Below, one piece after another: positions 7,529-14,335 of a stretch of 14,690 nt of DNA (the first letter of the stretch is position 1; each line of letters starts with the position of its first letter). The stretch is from Rhodospirillales bacterium. Lineage in GTDB: Bacteria > Pseudomonadota > Alphaproteobacteria > Rhodospirillales > Casp-alpha2. Under the pieces are notes generated by a model that saw only the letters and a list, made by a program, of their open reading frames with translations, ran no database searches and was not told where the DNA came from. The stretch lies in contig JANRAT010000249.1 in NCBI GenBank assembly GCA_030727885.1, positions 1,707 to 16,396 on the forward strand, in the 5' to 3' direction. Position numbers and translations under genes: made by a program.

Positions 7529-8382
7529 TACCGTGACCCGGTTTGTGCCAAAACGTGCTGCCGTAAAGCATCACTGACATCGGGGCGTTTGCCGAACCAT
7601 GCCTCAAAACCGGGCCGCGCCTGATGCAACAGCATGCCGAGGCCATCGACGGCATGGAAGCCCTGTTCTTCGGCCGCTTTCAAGAGCGCGGTCTGCAAAG
7701 GCACATAGACAATATCATTAACCACGGCACCCTCGATAAGTCCGTCCAGCTTAATCTCCAGCGCTGGTTTACCGGTCATGCCAAGGGTCGTCGTGTTGAC
7801 CAGCAACCCGGCCCCATCGACAGCGCCATGACGATCATCCCAGGGAACGACGCGAACGGATGCACCGAAATGTTCAGCCAAGGTTTCGGCACGCTCGATT
7901 GTGCGGTTGGTCAGGCGAATTTCCGAAAACCCGGCTTCGATCAACGCTGCAATCACCGCGCGCGCCGCCCCGCCGGCACCCAGTACGACAGCCGGGTTCG
8001 CATCTGCTCGCCAGTTCGCCACGGCGGCCCTGATATTGCTGATAAAGCCGAACGCATCGGTGTTATCACCATGCAAGCTGCCATCGGCATGACAAATGAT
8101 CGTGTTCACAGCGCCGATCTTTTTTGCAGTCTCGCTCAGGTTATCAACGATACGATAGGCGGCTTCCTTGTGCGGGACCGTCACATTGGCACCGGCAAAT
8201 CCCAGTTTGGGCAGTGCACGGATCGCGTCTTCTATATTGTCAGGCGATACCGCAAGCGGCATGTAAACACCATCGATGCCATACTGATCGAGCCAGAACC
8301 CGTGCAGTCGTGGCGACAGTGAATGGTCGACCGGCCAGCCGATCACACCGGCCTTGATTGTTTTTGCACTCAGCGATGGCAT
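7528..8382 (-). CDS. aroE: AroE, shikimate dehydrogenase
   Basis: AroE reduces 3-dehydroshikimate to shikimate with NADPH in the pathway to aromatic amino acids. The 284-residue product shows the full set of family signatures: GVIGWPVDHSLSPRLHG with the substrate-binding serines 21 and 23, the catalytic lysine 72 in NVTVPHKE, Asn93 in GAVNTI, and Asp109 in GDNTDAFGF. The nucleotide-binding loop is GAGGAARA near residues 135-142, followed by LTNRTIERAE, in which the Asn-Arg-Thr motif is typical of NADP preference. The C-terminal QARPGFEAWFG is also conserved. A strong AAGGAG site (complement of 8389-8394) lies six bases before the ATG and overlaps the maf stop, so the start is secure. Confidence 0.96.
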   Translation of the reverse strand: MPSLSAKTIKAGVIGWPVDHSLSPRLHGFWLDQYGIDGVYMPLAVSPDNIEDAIRALPKLGFAGANVTVPHKEAAYRIVDNLSETAKKIGAVNTIICHADGSLHGDNTDAFGFISNIRAAVANWRADANPAVVLGAGGAARAVIAALIEAGFSEIRLTNRTIERAETLAEHFGASVRVVPWDDRHGAVDGAGLLVNTTTLGMTGKPALEIKLDGLIEGAVVNDIVYVPLQTALLKAAEEQGFHAVDGLGMLLHQARPGFEAWFGKRPDVSDALRQHVLAQTGSR

Positions 8383-8393
8383 CTTTATCTCCT

Positions 8394-9014
8394 TCAGAGG
8401 GCGAGAATGCCCCGTTTACGGAGTTCTTCCAATAGGGGAAGCAACGGCAAGCCCAGGACCGTGAAATAATCACCTTCGATCTTTTCAAACATCTGTGCAC
8501 CATAGCCTTCCAGCCGGTAGGCGCCGACCGAAGACAGGATCCCCTCGCTGTGATTTTGAAGATAATCCTCAATGAAGACATTGCTCAGGGGGCGAACATG
8601 CATAGACGCCGTTTCGACATGTGACCACAGAGGCGCGCCGGGCTGATACACAACGACCGCAGAAATCAACTGATGTGTCTGGCCGCTCAATGCGCGAAGA
8701 TGTTTGCCGGCTTCATCCAGATTCCCGGGCTTGTCATATATTGTGCCATTCAGAGCCAGCAGCTGATCACAGCCGACATATGCGGTCCCGACTTCTGCAC
8801 CCTTGTTATCTGACTTTGCGGCAGCGGCTTCAGCCTTGGCTTTGGCCAATGCGGTGGCCAGTTCTTCAGGCGGCCACTGTTGAGCCAGTGCTTCAGCTTT
8901 CAGGATATCCTCGTCAATGTCGGCGTCACACAAGTCAAAGGGGACACCGGCATTTTCCAGCACCATGCGACGTGCCGGGCTTTTCGAAGCGAGCACAAGG
9001 CGGGCAGATATCAC
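8394..9014 (-). CDS. maf: Maf family nucleoside triphosphate pyrophosphatase
   Basis: Maf proteins hydrolyse non-canonical or modified nucleoside triphosphates to monophosphates, which keeps them out of nucleic acids. The 206-residue product has the family start LVLASKSPARRMVLENAGVPF, the catalytic-site segment YVGCDQLL, the KP segment in IYDKPGN and the C-terminal GAYRLEGYGAQMFEKIEGDYFTVLGLPL. The GCDQ and YRLEGYG motifs resemble the YceF branch, known for 7-methyl-GTP, rather than the dTTP/UTP branch; this is my reading of a few residues. I take GTG at 9014 as the start, giving MISARLVLASKS. This overlaps the ppsR stop (GTGA) and has GGAGAA upstream. An in-frame ATG at 9110 would add 32 residues rich in Arg inside ppsR and is unlikely. 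Confidence 0.92.
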   Translation of the reverse strand: MISARLVLASKSPARRMVLENAGVPFDLCDADIDEDILKAEALAQQWPPEELATALAKAKAEAAAAKSDNKGAEVGTAYVGCDQLLALNGTIYDKPGNLDEAGKHLRALSGQTHQLISAVVVYQPGAPLWSHVETASMHVRPLSNVFIEDYLQNHSEGILSSVGAYRLEGYGAQMFEKIEGDYFTVLGLPLLPLLEELRKRGILAL

Positions 9015-9835
9015 GGTGTGTCGTCTTCTCCGCTGCGGCGCGCCAGCAACTGCAGGATGGTTGCCGCCGTTTCTTCGATCGAGCGCCGAGAGACATTGAT
9101 CACCGGCCATTCATTTTGAGAGAACAACCGTCTGGCACTGGCGACTTCTTCTTTAACCGCCTGCTCATCGACATAATCGGTATCCGGATCCTGATCGAGA
9201 AAACGCAAACGCTGACGGCGAATTTCAATCAGTCGTTTCGGATCATTGGTCAGACCGACGACGACCGGCGCGTCCTCATCAAACAACTCGTCCGGCAGCG
9301 GGCAACCCGGTACAAACGGAATGTTGGCCGCCTTGATTCCGCGATTGGCAAGATAGATACAGGTCGGTGTTTTTGAGGTTCGCGATACACCAAGCAAAAC
9401 AACGTCGGCATTTGCGAGGTCATGGGTCATTTGTCCGTCATCATGGCTCAGTGCAAATTGCATCGCTTCGATACGGGCAAAGTATTCCGCATCCATGGCA
9501 TGTTGCCGGCCCGGACGCGGATGGCTTTTCGCATTCAGATAAGCCCCGAGTGCCGCGACTACCGGATCAAGAACCGGGATGCAGGGGATCTGATGCAACC
9601 GGCATCCTTCTTCAAGCGCCTGGCGGTTTTTTTCATCAACCAGGGTGCACATCACGAAACCCGGCTGTTCTCGAATTCTTTCCATCACCTCGAGTACCTG
9701 GTCGACAGTACGGACGAGCGGCCACAAATGCTCGCGGACCTGAATATCATCAAATTGAACAAGGCAGGCACGAGCCAATAGTGTTACAGTTTCACCGGTG
9801 GAATCGGATACAAGGTGAAGATGAAAATCCTGCAT
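9011..9835 (-). CDS. ppsR: Pyruvate, phosphate/water dikinase regulatory protein (PSRP)
   Basis: This bifunctional kinase/pyrophosphorylase inactivates and reactivates either pyruvate, phosphate dikinase or PEP synthase by ADP-dependent phosphorylation and phosphate-dependent dephosphorylation of a threonine. The target (dikinase or synthase) is not in the window. The 274-residue product begins MQDFHLHLVSDSTGETV, the family hallmark, and contains a P-loop-like GVSRTSKTPT at 149-158. The stretch YLANRGIKAANIPFVPG, then VVGLTNDPKRLIEIRRQR, completes the signature. It is the first gene of ppsR-maf-aroE-coaE-dnaQ and lies directly beside the candidate origin, as in Caulobacter, where the gene next to the origin is of this family. 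A possible -10 (TTATAT, minus strand, around 9866-9871) lies about 30 bases ahead of its ATG. Confidence 0.95.
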   Translation of the reverse strand: MQDFHLHLVSDSTGETVTLLARACLVQFDDIQVREHLWPLVRTVDQVLEVMERIREQPGFVMCTLVDEKNRQALEEGCRLHQIPCIPVLDPVVAALGAYLNAKSHPRPGRQHAMDAEYFARIEAMQFALSHDDGQMTHDLANADVVLLGVSRTSKTPTCIYLANRGIKAANIPFVPGCPLPDELFDEDAPVVVGLTNDPKRLIEIRRQRLRFLDQDPDTDYVDEQAVKEEVASARRLFSQNEWPVINVSRRSIEETAATILQLLARRSGEDDTP

Positions 9836-9886
9836 AAATTAGCCTTTTCCGCTTGTATGCTTCCCATATAACCCGGGGGATGAAAT

Positions 9887-9895
9887 TGTGGATAA
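9887..9895 (-). promoter_or_regulatory. Perfect DnaA box
   Basis: The minus strand reads TTATCCACA, an exact match to the bacterial DnaA box consensus. It is embedded in ATTGTGGATAACTT, and a second GGATAACTT occurs at 9997-10005. It also sits where a -35 element for ppsR would fall, 18 bases from a TTATAT candidate -10. Confidence 0.8.
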
Positions 9896-9962
9896 CTTTC
9901 AAAGCACTAAAAGGAGACTTTGATACCCATGCCGAGCTTTCCAGATACACATGTTACTCGCC

Positions 9963-10030
9963 TGTGTAAATCTTCGAAGTGGTTTGAACTGCCTTGGGAT
10001 AACTTGAAAACGGCGAATTCCTGTGGTTTT
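9963..10030 (-). promoter_or_regulatory. Group of weak DnaA-box-like sites
   Basis: Three loose matches in the same orientation as the perfect box: TGTGTAAAT (9963-9971, three mismatches), TTGGGATAA (9994-10002, two mismatches) and TGTGGTTTT (10022-10030, three mismatches). Individually each could be chance; the preceding CC of CCTGTG is shared with the box at 10148. Low-affinity boxes are known in the Caulobacter origin, so they may be functional. Confidence 0.35.
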
Positions 10031-10113
10031 ATATATTATCTAGAGTTCTGCTGAAGACCCTTGGAATCATTGATTTTTTTTAATTTCTAGAAAAAATCTT
10101 GCAGCTTTTAAAC
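10023..10113. other. AT-rich tract, possible duplex unwinding element
   Basis: This stretch is much richer in A and T than the flanking genes. It includes TTTTATATATTATCTAGAG at its left, a run of eight T at 10074-10081, and a TTTCTAGAAA palindrome at 10084-10093 followed by a further A run. It lies between the weak DnaA-like cluster and the box at 10148, where melting of an origin would be expected. The role is inferred. Confidence 0.45.
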
Positions 10114-10147
10114 AATCAACCTAACCATGCGGCATATCGGTGTAACC

Positions 10148-10156
10148 TGTGGATGA
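10148..10156 (-). promoter_or_regulatory. Near-consensus DnaA box
   Basis: The plus strand reads TGTGGATGA, giving TCATCCACA on the minus strand, one mismatch from the consensus TTATCCACA. It has the same orientation as the perfect box. A further two-mismatch copy in opposite orientation (TAATCCCCA) follows at 10161-10169. Confidence 0.6.
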
Positions 10157-10200
10157 TAGATAATCCCCATGATTCCATGCACCATCTACCACTACATATT

Positions 10201-10226
10201 TCTATATATATAGACTCTATATAGAG
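10201..10226. repeat. Two abutting AT-rich perfect palindromes upstream of hemE
   Basis: TCTATATATATAGA (10201-10214) and CTCTATATAGAG (10215-10226) are both perfect palindromes and touch without a gap. They lie 37 bases before hemE. They could be operator half-sites, part of a -10 region for hemE, or a part of the origin. Which one is not determined. Confidence 0.6.
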
Positions 10227-10262
10227 GTAGTCAGAACCTAGTCCCGATAACGAAAGTCCCCA

Positions 10263-11306
10263 ATGATGCCTAAGACGAACCCGGAAAAACCAATTCTTCG
10301 CGTCTTTGCCGGTGATGTCGTTTCACCATCGCCGGTCTGGATGATGCGTCAGGCCGGACGTTACCTGCCGGAATACAAAGCAGTTCGCGCCAAGACTTCA
10401 TCATTCCTTGAATTTTGCTATACGCCGGACGCTGCTGTTGAAGTGACGCTGCAACCGTTGAGGCGATTTGGTTTTGATGCCTCGATTGTTTTTGCCGATA
10501 TTCTGGTGATACCGGATGCATTGGGCCAGAAGGTCGCTTTCAAGGAAGGTGAAGGTCCGGTGCTGGATCCGATCCGCGATCTTGAGGGCCTAAAAAAACT
10601 CAACGCCGATGGGGTGATTACGCACCTGGCGCCGATCTTCGAAACGTTGAAACGTCTTTCAGCAGAAATTCCGAAAACTACCGGATTGATCGGTTTTGCA
10701 GGATCACCGTGGACCGTTGCGGTTTACATGGTTGAAGGTCGTGGCCGGACCGACTGTGAACGGGCTAGGGCGTGGGCTTACAGGGCACCCGATGAGTTTC
10801 AGATGTTGATGGATATTCTTGTTGATGCGACATCGCGCTATCTGATCGAACAGGTTAAATCCGGTGCCGAAATCCTGCAGTTGTTCGACAGTTGGGCCGG
10901 TGTATTGTCGGTGGACCAGTTCAGAAAACTGGTCATCAAGCCGACCAGGCGGATTGTCGAGATCGTCAAGGCAGCCTGTCCCACTGTGCCGATTATCGGT
11001 TTTCCCCGCCAATGCGGTGTGATGATTCCGGAATTTGTCAGGGAAACCGGCGTCGACGGTGTATCGCTCGATCACGGTGTACCGCTTGACTGGGCATTCC
11101 GGGAAATTCCGGAGACTTGCGTGTTGCAGGGCAATCTTGATAACCGTCTGCTGGTTGTCGGTGGTGATGCGCTTGATCGCGGCGTTGATGATATCCTTTT
11201 AAAATCCAAAGGCCGCCGTTTTATATTTAATCTCGGCCACGGCATTGTGCCTGAGACACCCCCTGACCATGTTCAGCAGGTGATAGATCGTATCCGGGGG
11301 AAGTGA
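10263..11306 (+). CDS. hemE: HemE, uroporphyrinogen decarboxylase
   Basis: HemE removes four acetate carboxyls from uroporphyrinogen III to form coproporphyrinogen III in heme synthesis. The 347-residue product has PVWMMRQAGRYLPEY, with the substrate-binding RQAGRY at 29-34, the key aspartate in IVFADIL (Asp79), GFAGSPWTVAVYMVEG, LFDSWAGVLS and the C-terminal FNLGHGIVPETPPDHV. The length matches the family. Two adjacent ATG codons (10263 and 10266) could serve as start; neither has a clear ribosome site. It is the first gene right of the candidate origin and overlaps its regulatory region. hemH follows three bases after its stop, so the two are probably one transcript. Confidence 0.96.
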   Translation: MMPKTNPEKPILRVFAGDVVSPSPVWMMRQAGRYLPEYKAVRAKTSSFLEFCYTPDAAVEVTLQPLRRFGFDASIVFADILVIPDALGQKVAFKEGEGPVLDPIRDLEGLKKLNADGVITHLAPIFETLKRLSAEIPKTTGLIGFAGSPWTVAVYMVEGRGRTDCERARAWAYRAPDEFQMLMDILVDATSRYLIEQVKSGAEILQLFDSWAGVLSVDQFRKLVIKPTRRIVEIVKAACPTVPIIGFPRQCGVMIPEFVRETGVDGVSLDHGVPLDWAFREIPETCVLQGNLDNRLLVVGGDALDRGVDDILLKSKGRRFIFNLGHGIVPETPPDHVQQVIDRIRGK

Positions 11307-11309
11307 TTG

Positions 11310-12335
11310 ATGCGCACGGCCGTTGTTTTATTCAATCTGGGGGGACCGGATCAACCTCAGTCGGTCGAACCATTTTTGTTCAATCTTTTTTCAGATCCGG
11401 CGATCATCAGCGTGCCGCAACCTTTTCGCTGGCTGCTGGCCAAACTGATTTCCAGAAAACGCGCCCCGATCGCGCAAAAAATCTATGCCGAAATTGGCGG
11501 CAGTTCGCCATTGCTGGCCCTGACACGCGAACAGGGTGCGGCGCTTGAACAGGCCTGCAGCGATCTTGGTGAGGTGAAAACCTTCATCTGCATGCGTTAT
11601 TGGCACCCGATGAGCGACGAGACGGTGAAAGACGTCCAGGCCTTTGCCCCGGACAAAATCGTCCTGTTGCCGTTGTATCCGCAGTTTTCCACGACAACTT
11701 CTGGATCATCCTTCAAGGATTGGCACAAAACAGCCAAGAAACATGGCTTGCGCGCGCCAACGGTTGAAATCTGCTGTTATCCGAAAGCCGAGGGCTGGAT
11801 CGCTGCCCAGGCAGATCTGATCGCCAAAGCCTATGCCCTGGCCGGGACAGGGACCAAACCCCGCGTGCTGTTTTCGGCGCACGGTCTGCCTGAAAAGGTC
11901 ATTGCCGGTGGGGATCCCTATCAGTGGCAGGTTGAACAGACGGCAAAAGCGGTTGTTGATCAACTGTCGATCGAAGGTCTGGACTGGGTGGTTTGCTATC
12001 AAAGCCAGGTCGGACCTCTGAAATGGATCGGCCCGTCGACAGATGACGAGATTGCCCGCGCCGGTACCGATAACGTTCCGTTGATCGTGTTGCCAATCGC
12101 CTTCGTGTCTGAGCATTCGGAAACCCTGGTAGAGCTGGATATCGAATATCGCGAACTTGCCCACGAAAAGGGTGTTCCGTCGTATACCCGCGTTCCTGCG
12201 GTCGGCACGCACCCGAGATTCATAGATGCGCTGACAAAGCTTGTGCAACGGGCCTTGGTTGAACAGAATGCGCGGCTTTCAGAAACCGGCGGTCGGCTGT
12301 GTCCGGCTACATGCGGGCAATGCCCGTGGCAATAA
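11310..12335 (+). CDS. hemH: HemH, ferrochelatase
   Basis: Ferrochelatase inserts ferrous iron into protoporphyrin IX to make protoheme. The 341-residue product begins MRTAVVLFNLGGPDQPQSV and carries the catalytic histidine 191 in FSAHGLPEKVI and His269/Glu271 in FVSEHSETLVELD. STTTSGSSFKDW and VGPLKWIGPSTDDEI are also typical. The C-terminus CPATCGQCPW has three cysteines (331, 335, 338), and a fourth candidate pair is at 155-156 (EICCYP). This pattern recalls bacterial ferrochelatases with a 2Fe-2S cluster, known in Caulobacter. The start is the ATG at 11310, four bases after the hemE stop, with GGGGGAAG upstream; a TTG at 11307 is in frame but unlikely. Confidence 0.95.
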   Translation: MRTAVVLFNLGGPDQPQSVEPFLFNLFSDPAIISVPQPFRWLLAKLISRKRAPIAQKIYAEIGGSSPLLALTREQGAALEQACSDLGEVKTFICMRYWHPMSDETVKDVQAFAPDKIVLLPLYPQFSTTTSGSSFKDWHKTAKKHGLRAPTVEICCYPKAEGWIAAQADLIAKAYALAGTGTKPRVLFSAHGLPEKVIAGGDPYQWQVEQTAKAVVDQLSIEGLDWVVCYQSQVGPLKWIGPSTDDEIARAGTDNVPLIVLPIAFVSEHSETLVELDIEYRELAHEKGVPSYTRVPAVGTHPRFIDALTKLVQRALVEQNARLSETGGRLCPATCGQCPWQ

Positions 12336-12362
12336 ACTCAAGCCTGAAGAGCGGAGCATAAC

Positions 12363-12794
12363 GTGGACGGATCAATGTATTTGTGGCTCAAGGCACTGCA
12401 CATCATTGCGGTGATCGCTTGGATGGCCGGTATGCTCTATCTGCCGCGACTGTTTGTCTATCATGCTGAAGCGACTGTCGGCTCCGAGCTCTCGGAAACC
12501 CTCAAGGTCATGGAGCGCAGACTGCTTCGTGCGATCATGAACCCGGCCATGCTGGTGTCACTGATTGCCGGCGGCATACTGCTCGGATATCAGGATTTCA
12601 GCTCCGGCTGGCTGCACGTGAAACTCACCGCAATCGTCGGCATGGTGATCATGCACATGATGATGGCGAAGTGGCGGAAGGACTTCGAAGGCGACAAAAA
12701 TACCCGCAGTCACCGCTTTTACCGATATGCCAACGAGGTTCCGACCTTGCTGATGCTGGTGATTGTTGTCATGGCGGTGGTTAAACCTTTCTGA
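12363..12794 (+). CDS. hemJ: HemJ, protoporphyrinogen IX oxidase
   Basis: HemJ is an integral membrane enzyme that oxidises protoporphyrinogen IX to protoporphyrin IX, the step before ferrochelatase. It is the usual protoporphyrinogen oxidase in alphaproteobacteria, in place of HemG or HemY. The 143-residue product has four hydrophobic segments and the family motifs YLWLKALHIIAVIAWMAGMLYLPRL (His13 and following), HAEA, and WLHVKL with Lys87. I take GTG at 12363 as start because GGAG lies six bases ahead (12353-12356); the next in-frame ATG at 12375 would be 18 bases from that site. It follows hemH by 27 bases, giving a hemE-hemH-hemJ unit that completes the end of the pathway. Confidence 0.93.
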   Translation: MDGSMYLWLKALHIIAVIAWMAGMLYLPRLFVYHAEATVGSELSETLKVMERRLLRAIMNPAMLVSLIAGGILLGYQDFSSGWLHVKLTAIVGMVIMHMMMAKWRKDFEGDKNTRSHRFYRYANEVPTLLMLVIVVMAVVKPF

Positions 12795-12802
12795 AAAGCC
12801 AA

Positions 12803-12831
12803 TTGACAGCGAACACCACTTGTCGTAATCG
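12803..12831 (+). promoter_or_regulatory. Candidate rho promoter
   Basis: TTGACA at 12803-12808 is a perfect -35 hexamer. After a 17-base spacer comes TAATCG (12826-12831), a weak -10. If real, transcription would begin near 12838, giving a rho leader of about 140 bases. Confidence 0.4.
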
Positions 12832-12838
12832 TTGGCAT

Positions 12839-12981
12839 CTTCAACGGACTCGATCCGATCCTAAGTGATTGCCTAAACTTTCAAGCGGCCCTCCGGTCGT
12901 GCCAAAGCTTCAACGGGACCCAACCCGGTCCGGTTATCACGTTAGACAAATCCTCCCCTGTAACTAAATCGAAGAAGACCC
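12839..12981 (+). promoter_or_regulatory. rho leader with imperfect repeats and C-rich segment
   Basis: Three related segments occur here: CTTCAACGGACTCGATCCG at 12839, CTTTCAAGCGGCCCTCCGGTC at 12878 minus its end, and CTTCAACGGGACCCAACCCG at 12908. The last can form a short hairpin (GGACC with GGTCC). A C-rich single-stranded-looking run, CAAATCCTCCCCTGTAAC, precedes the start. Rho of E. coli limits its own synthesis through its leader, so autoregulation here is plausible but unproven. Confidence 0.35.
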
Positions 12982-14238
12982 ATGAATCTCAAGGATCTTA
13001 AAAAGAAATCTCCGGCAGACCTGTTGGCGTACGCCGAAGAGCTGGAAATCGAAAATGCCAGTTCACTGCGCAAACAGGACATGATGTTTGCCATCCTCAA
13101 GCATCTGGCCGAGGACGATATTGCCATTTTCGGTGATGGCGTGTTGGAGGTTCTGCAGGACGGGTTCGGTTTTCTGCGCTCGCCGGAAGCAAACTATCTG
13201 CCGGGCCCCGATGATATTTACGTCAGCCCAAGCCAGATCCGCCGCTTTTCGCTGCGCACCGGGGATACGGTTGAAGGTGAAATCCGCTCACCCAAGGACG
13301 GCGAGCGCTATTTTGCCCTTCTGAAAATCAACAAGGTGAACTTCGCCGATCCGGGCGATGTCCGTCACCGCATCAACTTCGATAACCTGACGCCTCTGTA
13401 TCCCGAAGAACGCCTTTTGATGGAAGTCGACGATCCGGAAGTGAAGGATCCGACGCACCGGGTGCTCGATCTGGTCAGCCCGCTCGGCAAAGGCCAGCGT
13501 GGCCTGATCGTCGCACCGCCGCGCACCGGTAAAACGGTAATGCTGCAGAACATGGCCAATTCCATCGCCCGCAATCATCCGGAATGCTACCTCATCGTTC
13601 TGCTGATCGATGAGCGCCCGGAAGAAGTTACCGACATGGCCCGCACCGTCAAAGGCGAGGTTATCTCGTCGACGTTTGATGAGCCGGCGACCCGCCACGT
13701 CCAGGTTACCGAAATGGTGCTCGAGAAAGCCAAACGTCTTGTCGAACACAAACGCGATGTGGTGATCCTGCTGGATTCCATCACCCGTCTGGCCCGTGCC
13801 TACAACACCGTTGTGCCATCAAGCGGCAAGGTTCTGACCGGTGGTGTCGACGCCAACGCCCTGCAGCGCCCGAAACGTTTCTTCGGTGCCGCACGTAACA
13901 TCGAAGAAGGTGGTTCGCTGACGATCATCGCGACCGCGCTGATCGATACCGGATCACGCATGGACGAAGTCATCTTCGAAGAATTCAAGGGTACCGGTAA
14001 CTCGGAAATCATCCTGGATCGCAAGCTGTCCGACAAACGCACCTGGCCGACCATCGACATCACCAAGTCGGGTACGCGTAAGGAAGAGCTGCTGGTCGAC
14101 AAGGCGACGCTGTCGAAAATGTGGGTGCTACGCCGTATCCTCATGCCGATGGGTGTCGTCGATGCGATGGACTTCCTGCTCGACAAGATCAAGCATTCGA
14201 AGAACAACGACGATTTCTTCGATTCAATGAATCAGTAA
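12982..14238 (+). CDS. rho: Rho, transcription termination factor
   Basis: Rho is a hexameric RNA-dependent ATPase and helicase that ends transcription at unstructured C-rich RNA. The 418-residue product matches E. coli in length. It has the N-terminal helical Rho_N domain (residues 1-45, [30 protein letters not shown]), the cold-shock-like RNA-binding fold (about 50-120, [21 protein letters not shown]), and the ATPase core with Walker A APPRTGKT (near 177-184) and Walker [17 protein letters not shown] (near 258). The Q-loop/secondary site [15 protein letters not shown] and the end [13 protein letters not shown] are conserved. The ATG follows GAAGAAG. It lies 187 bases after hemJ, with its own probable promoter, and ends at a strong bidirectional terminator. 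Confidence 0.98.
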   Translation: MNLKDLKKKSPADLLAYAEELEIENASSLRKQDMMFAILKHLAEDDIAIFGDGVLEVLQDGFGFLRSPEANYLPGPDDIYVSPSQIRRFSLRTGDTVEGEIRSPKDGERYFALLKINKVNFADPGDVRHRINFDNLTPLYPEERLLMEVDDPEVKDPTHRVLDLVSPLGKGQRGLIVAPPRTGKTVMLQNMANSIARNHPECYLIVLLIDERPEEVTDMARTVKGEVISSTFDEPATRHVQVTEMVLEKAKRLVEHKRDVVILLDSITRLARAYNTVVPSSGKVLTGGVDANALQRPKRFFGAARNIEEGGSLTIIATALIDTGSRMDEVIFEEFKGTGNSEIILDRKLSDKRTWPTIDITKSGTRKEELLVDKATLSKMWVLRRILMPMGVVDAMDFLLDKIKHSKNNDDFFDSMNQ

Positions 14239-14275
14239 TCACGTGTACGCCGCAGGGGGTATGCAGGACTGAATC

Positions 14276-14309
14276 AAAAAGGCACAGAGTTGATCGCTCT
14301 GTGCCTTTT
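14276..14309. terminator. Bidirectional intrinsic terminator between rho and the quinone oxidoreductase gene
   Basis: GGCACAGAG (14281-14289) and CTCTGTGCC (14297-14305) form a perfect nine-base stem with a seven-base loop. Five A lie before it and four T after it, extending the pairing and giving a U-tract on either strand. It therefore suits both rho (plus) and the convergent gene (minus). Confidence 0.92.
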
Positions 14310-14335
14310 CTTTAATACGTGGATTGAAGCGGGTC

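Larger units (their letters stand above)
9836..10262. other. oriC: Candidate chromosomal replication origin (oriC)
   Basis: This is the only gap above 300 bases. It lies between ppsR and hemE, the same flanks as the mapped Caulobacter origin, which is the strongest support. Direct sequence signs are a perfect DnaA box at 9887-9895, a one-mismatch box at 10148-10156, several weaker TGTG-core copies in the same orientation, an AT-rich stretch at about 10023-10113 that could unwind, and two adjacent AT-rich palindromes at 10201-10226. Genes on both sides point away from it. A short frame at 9929-10054 (41 codons) has an AAGGAG site but is probably chance. The hemE and ppsR promoters must also lie here. 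I see no clear CtrA site (TTAA-N7-TTAA). Confidence 0.8.

Noticed and set aside
7624..8322. 232-codon plus-strand frame within aroE
   Set aside because: It lies wholly opposite aroE, whose catalytic residues are all present. No motif or ribosome site supports the antisense frame.
9015..9110. Upstream ATG start for maf
   Set aside because: It would add 32 Arg-rich residues inside ppsR; Maf proteins start just before the LVLASKSP motif.
8621..9376. 251-codon plus-strand frame over maf and ppsR
   Set aside because: It crosses the boundary of two well-identified genes on the other strand and resembles no family I know.
10108..10128. TTAA followed by CTAACCAT, similar to a CtrA site
   Set aside because: The spacing between the halves is nine rather than seven bases, and the second half is CTAA rather than TTAA.
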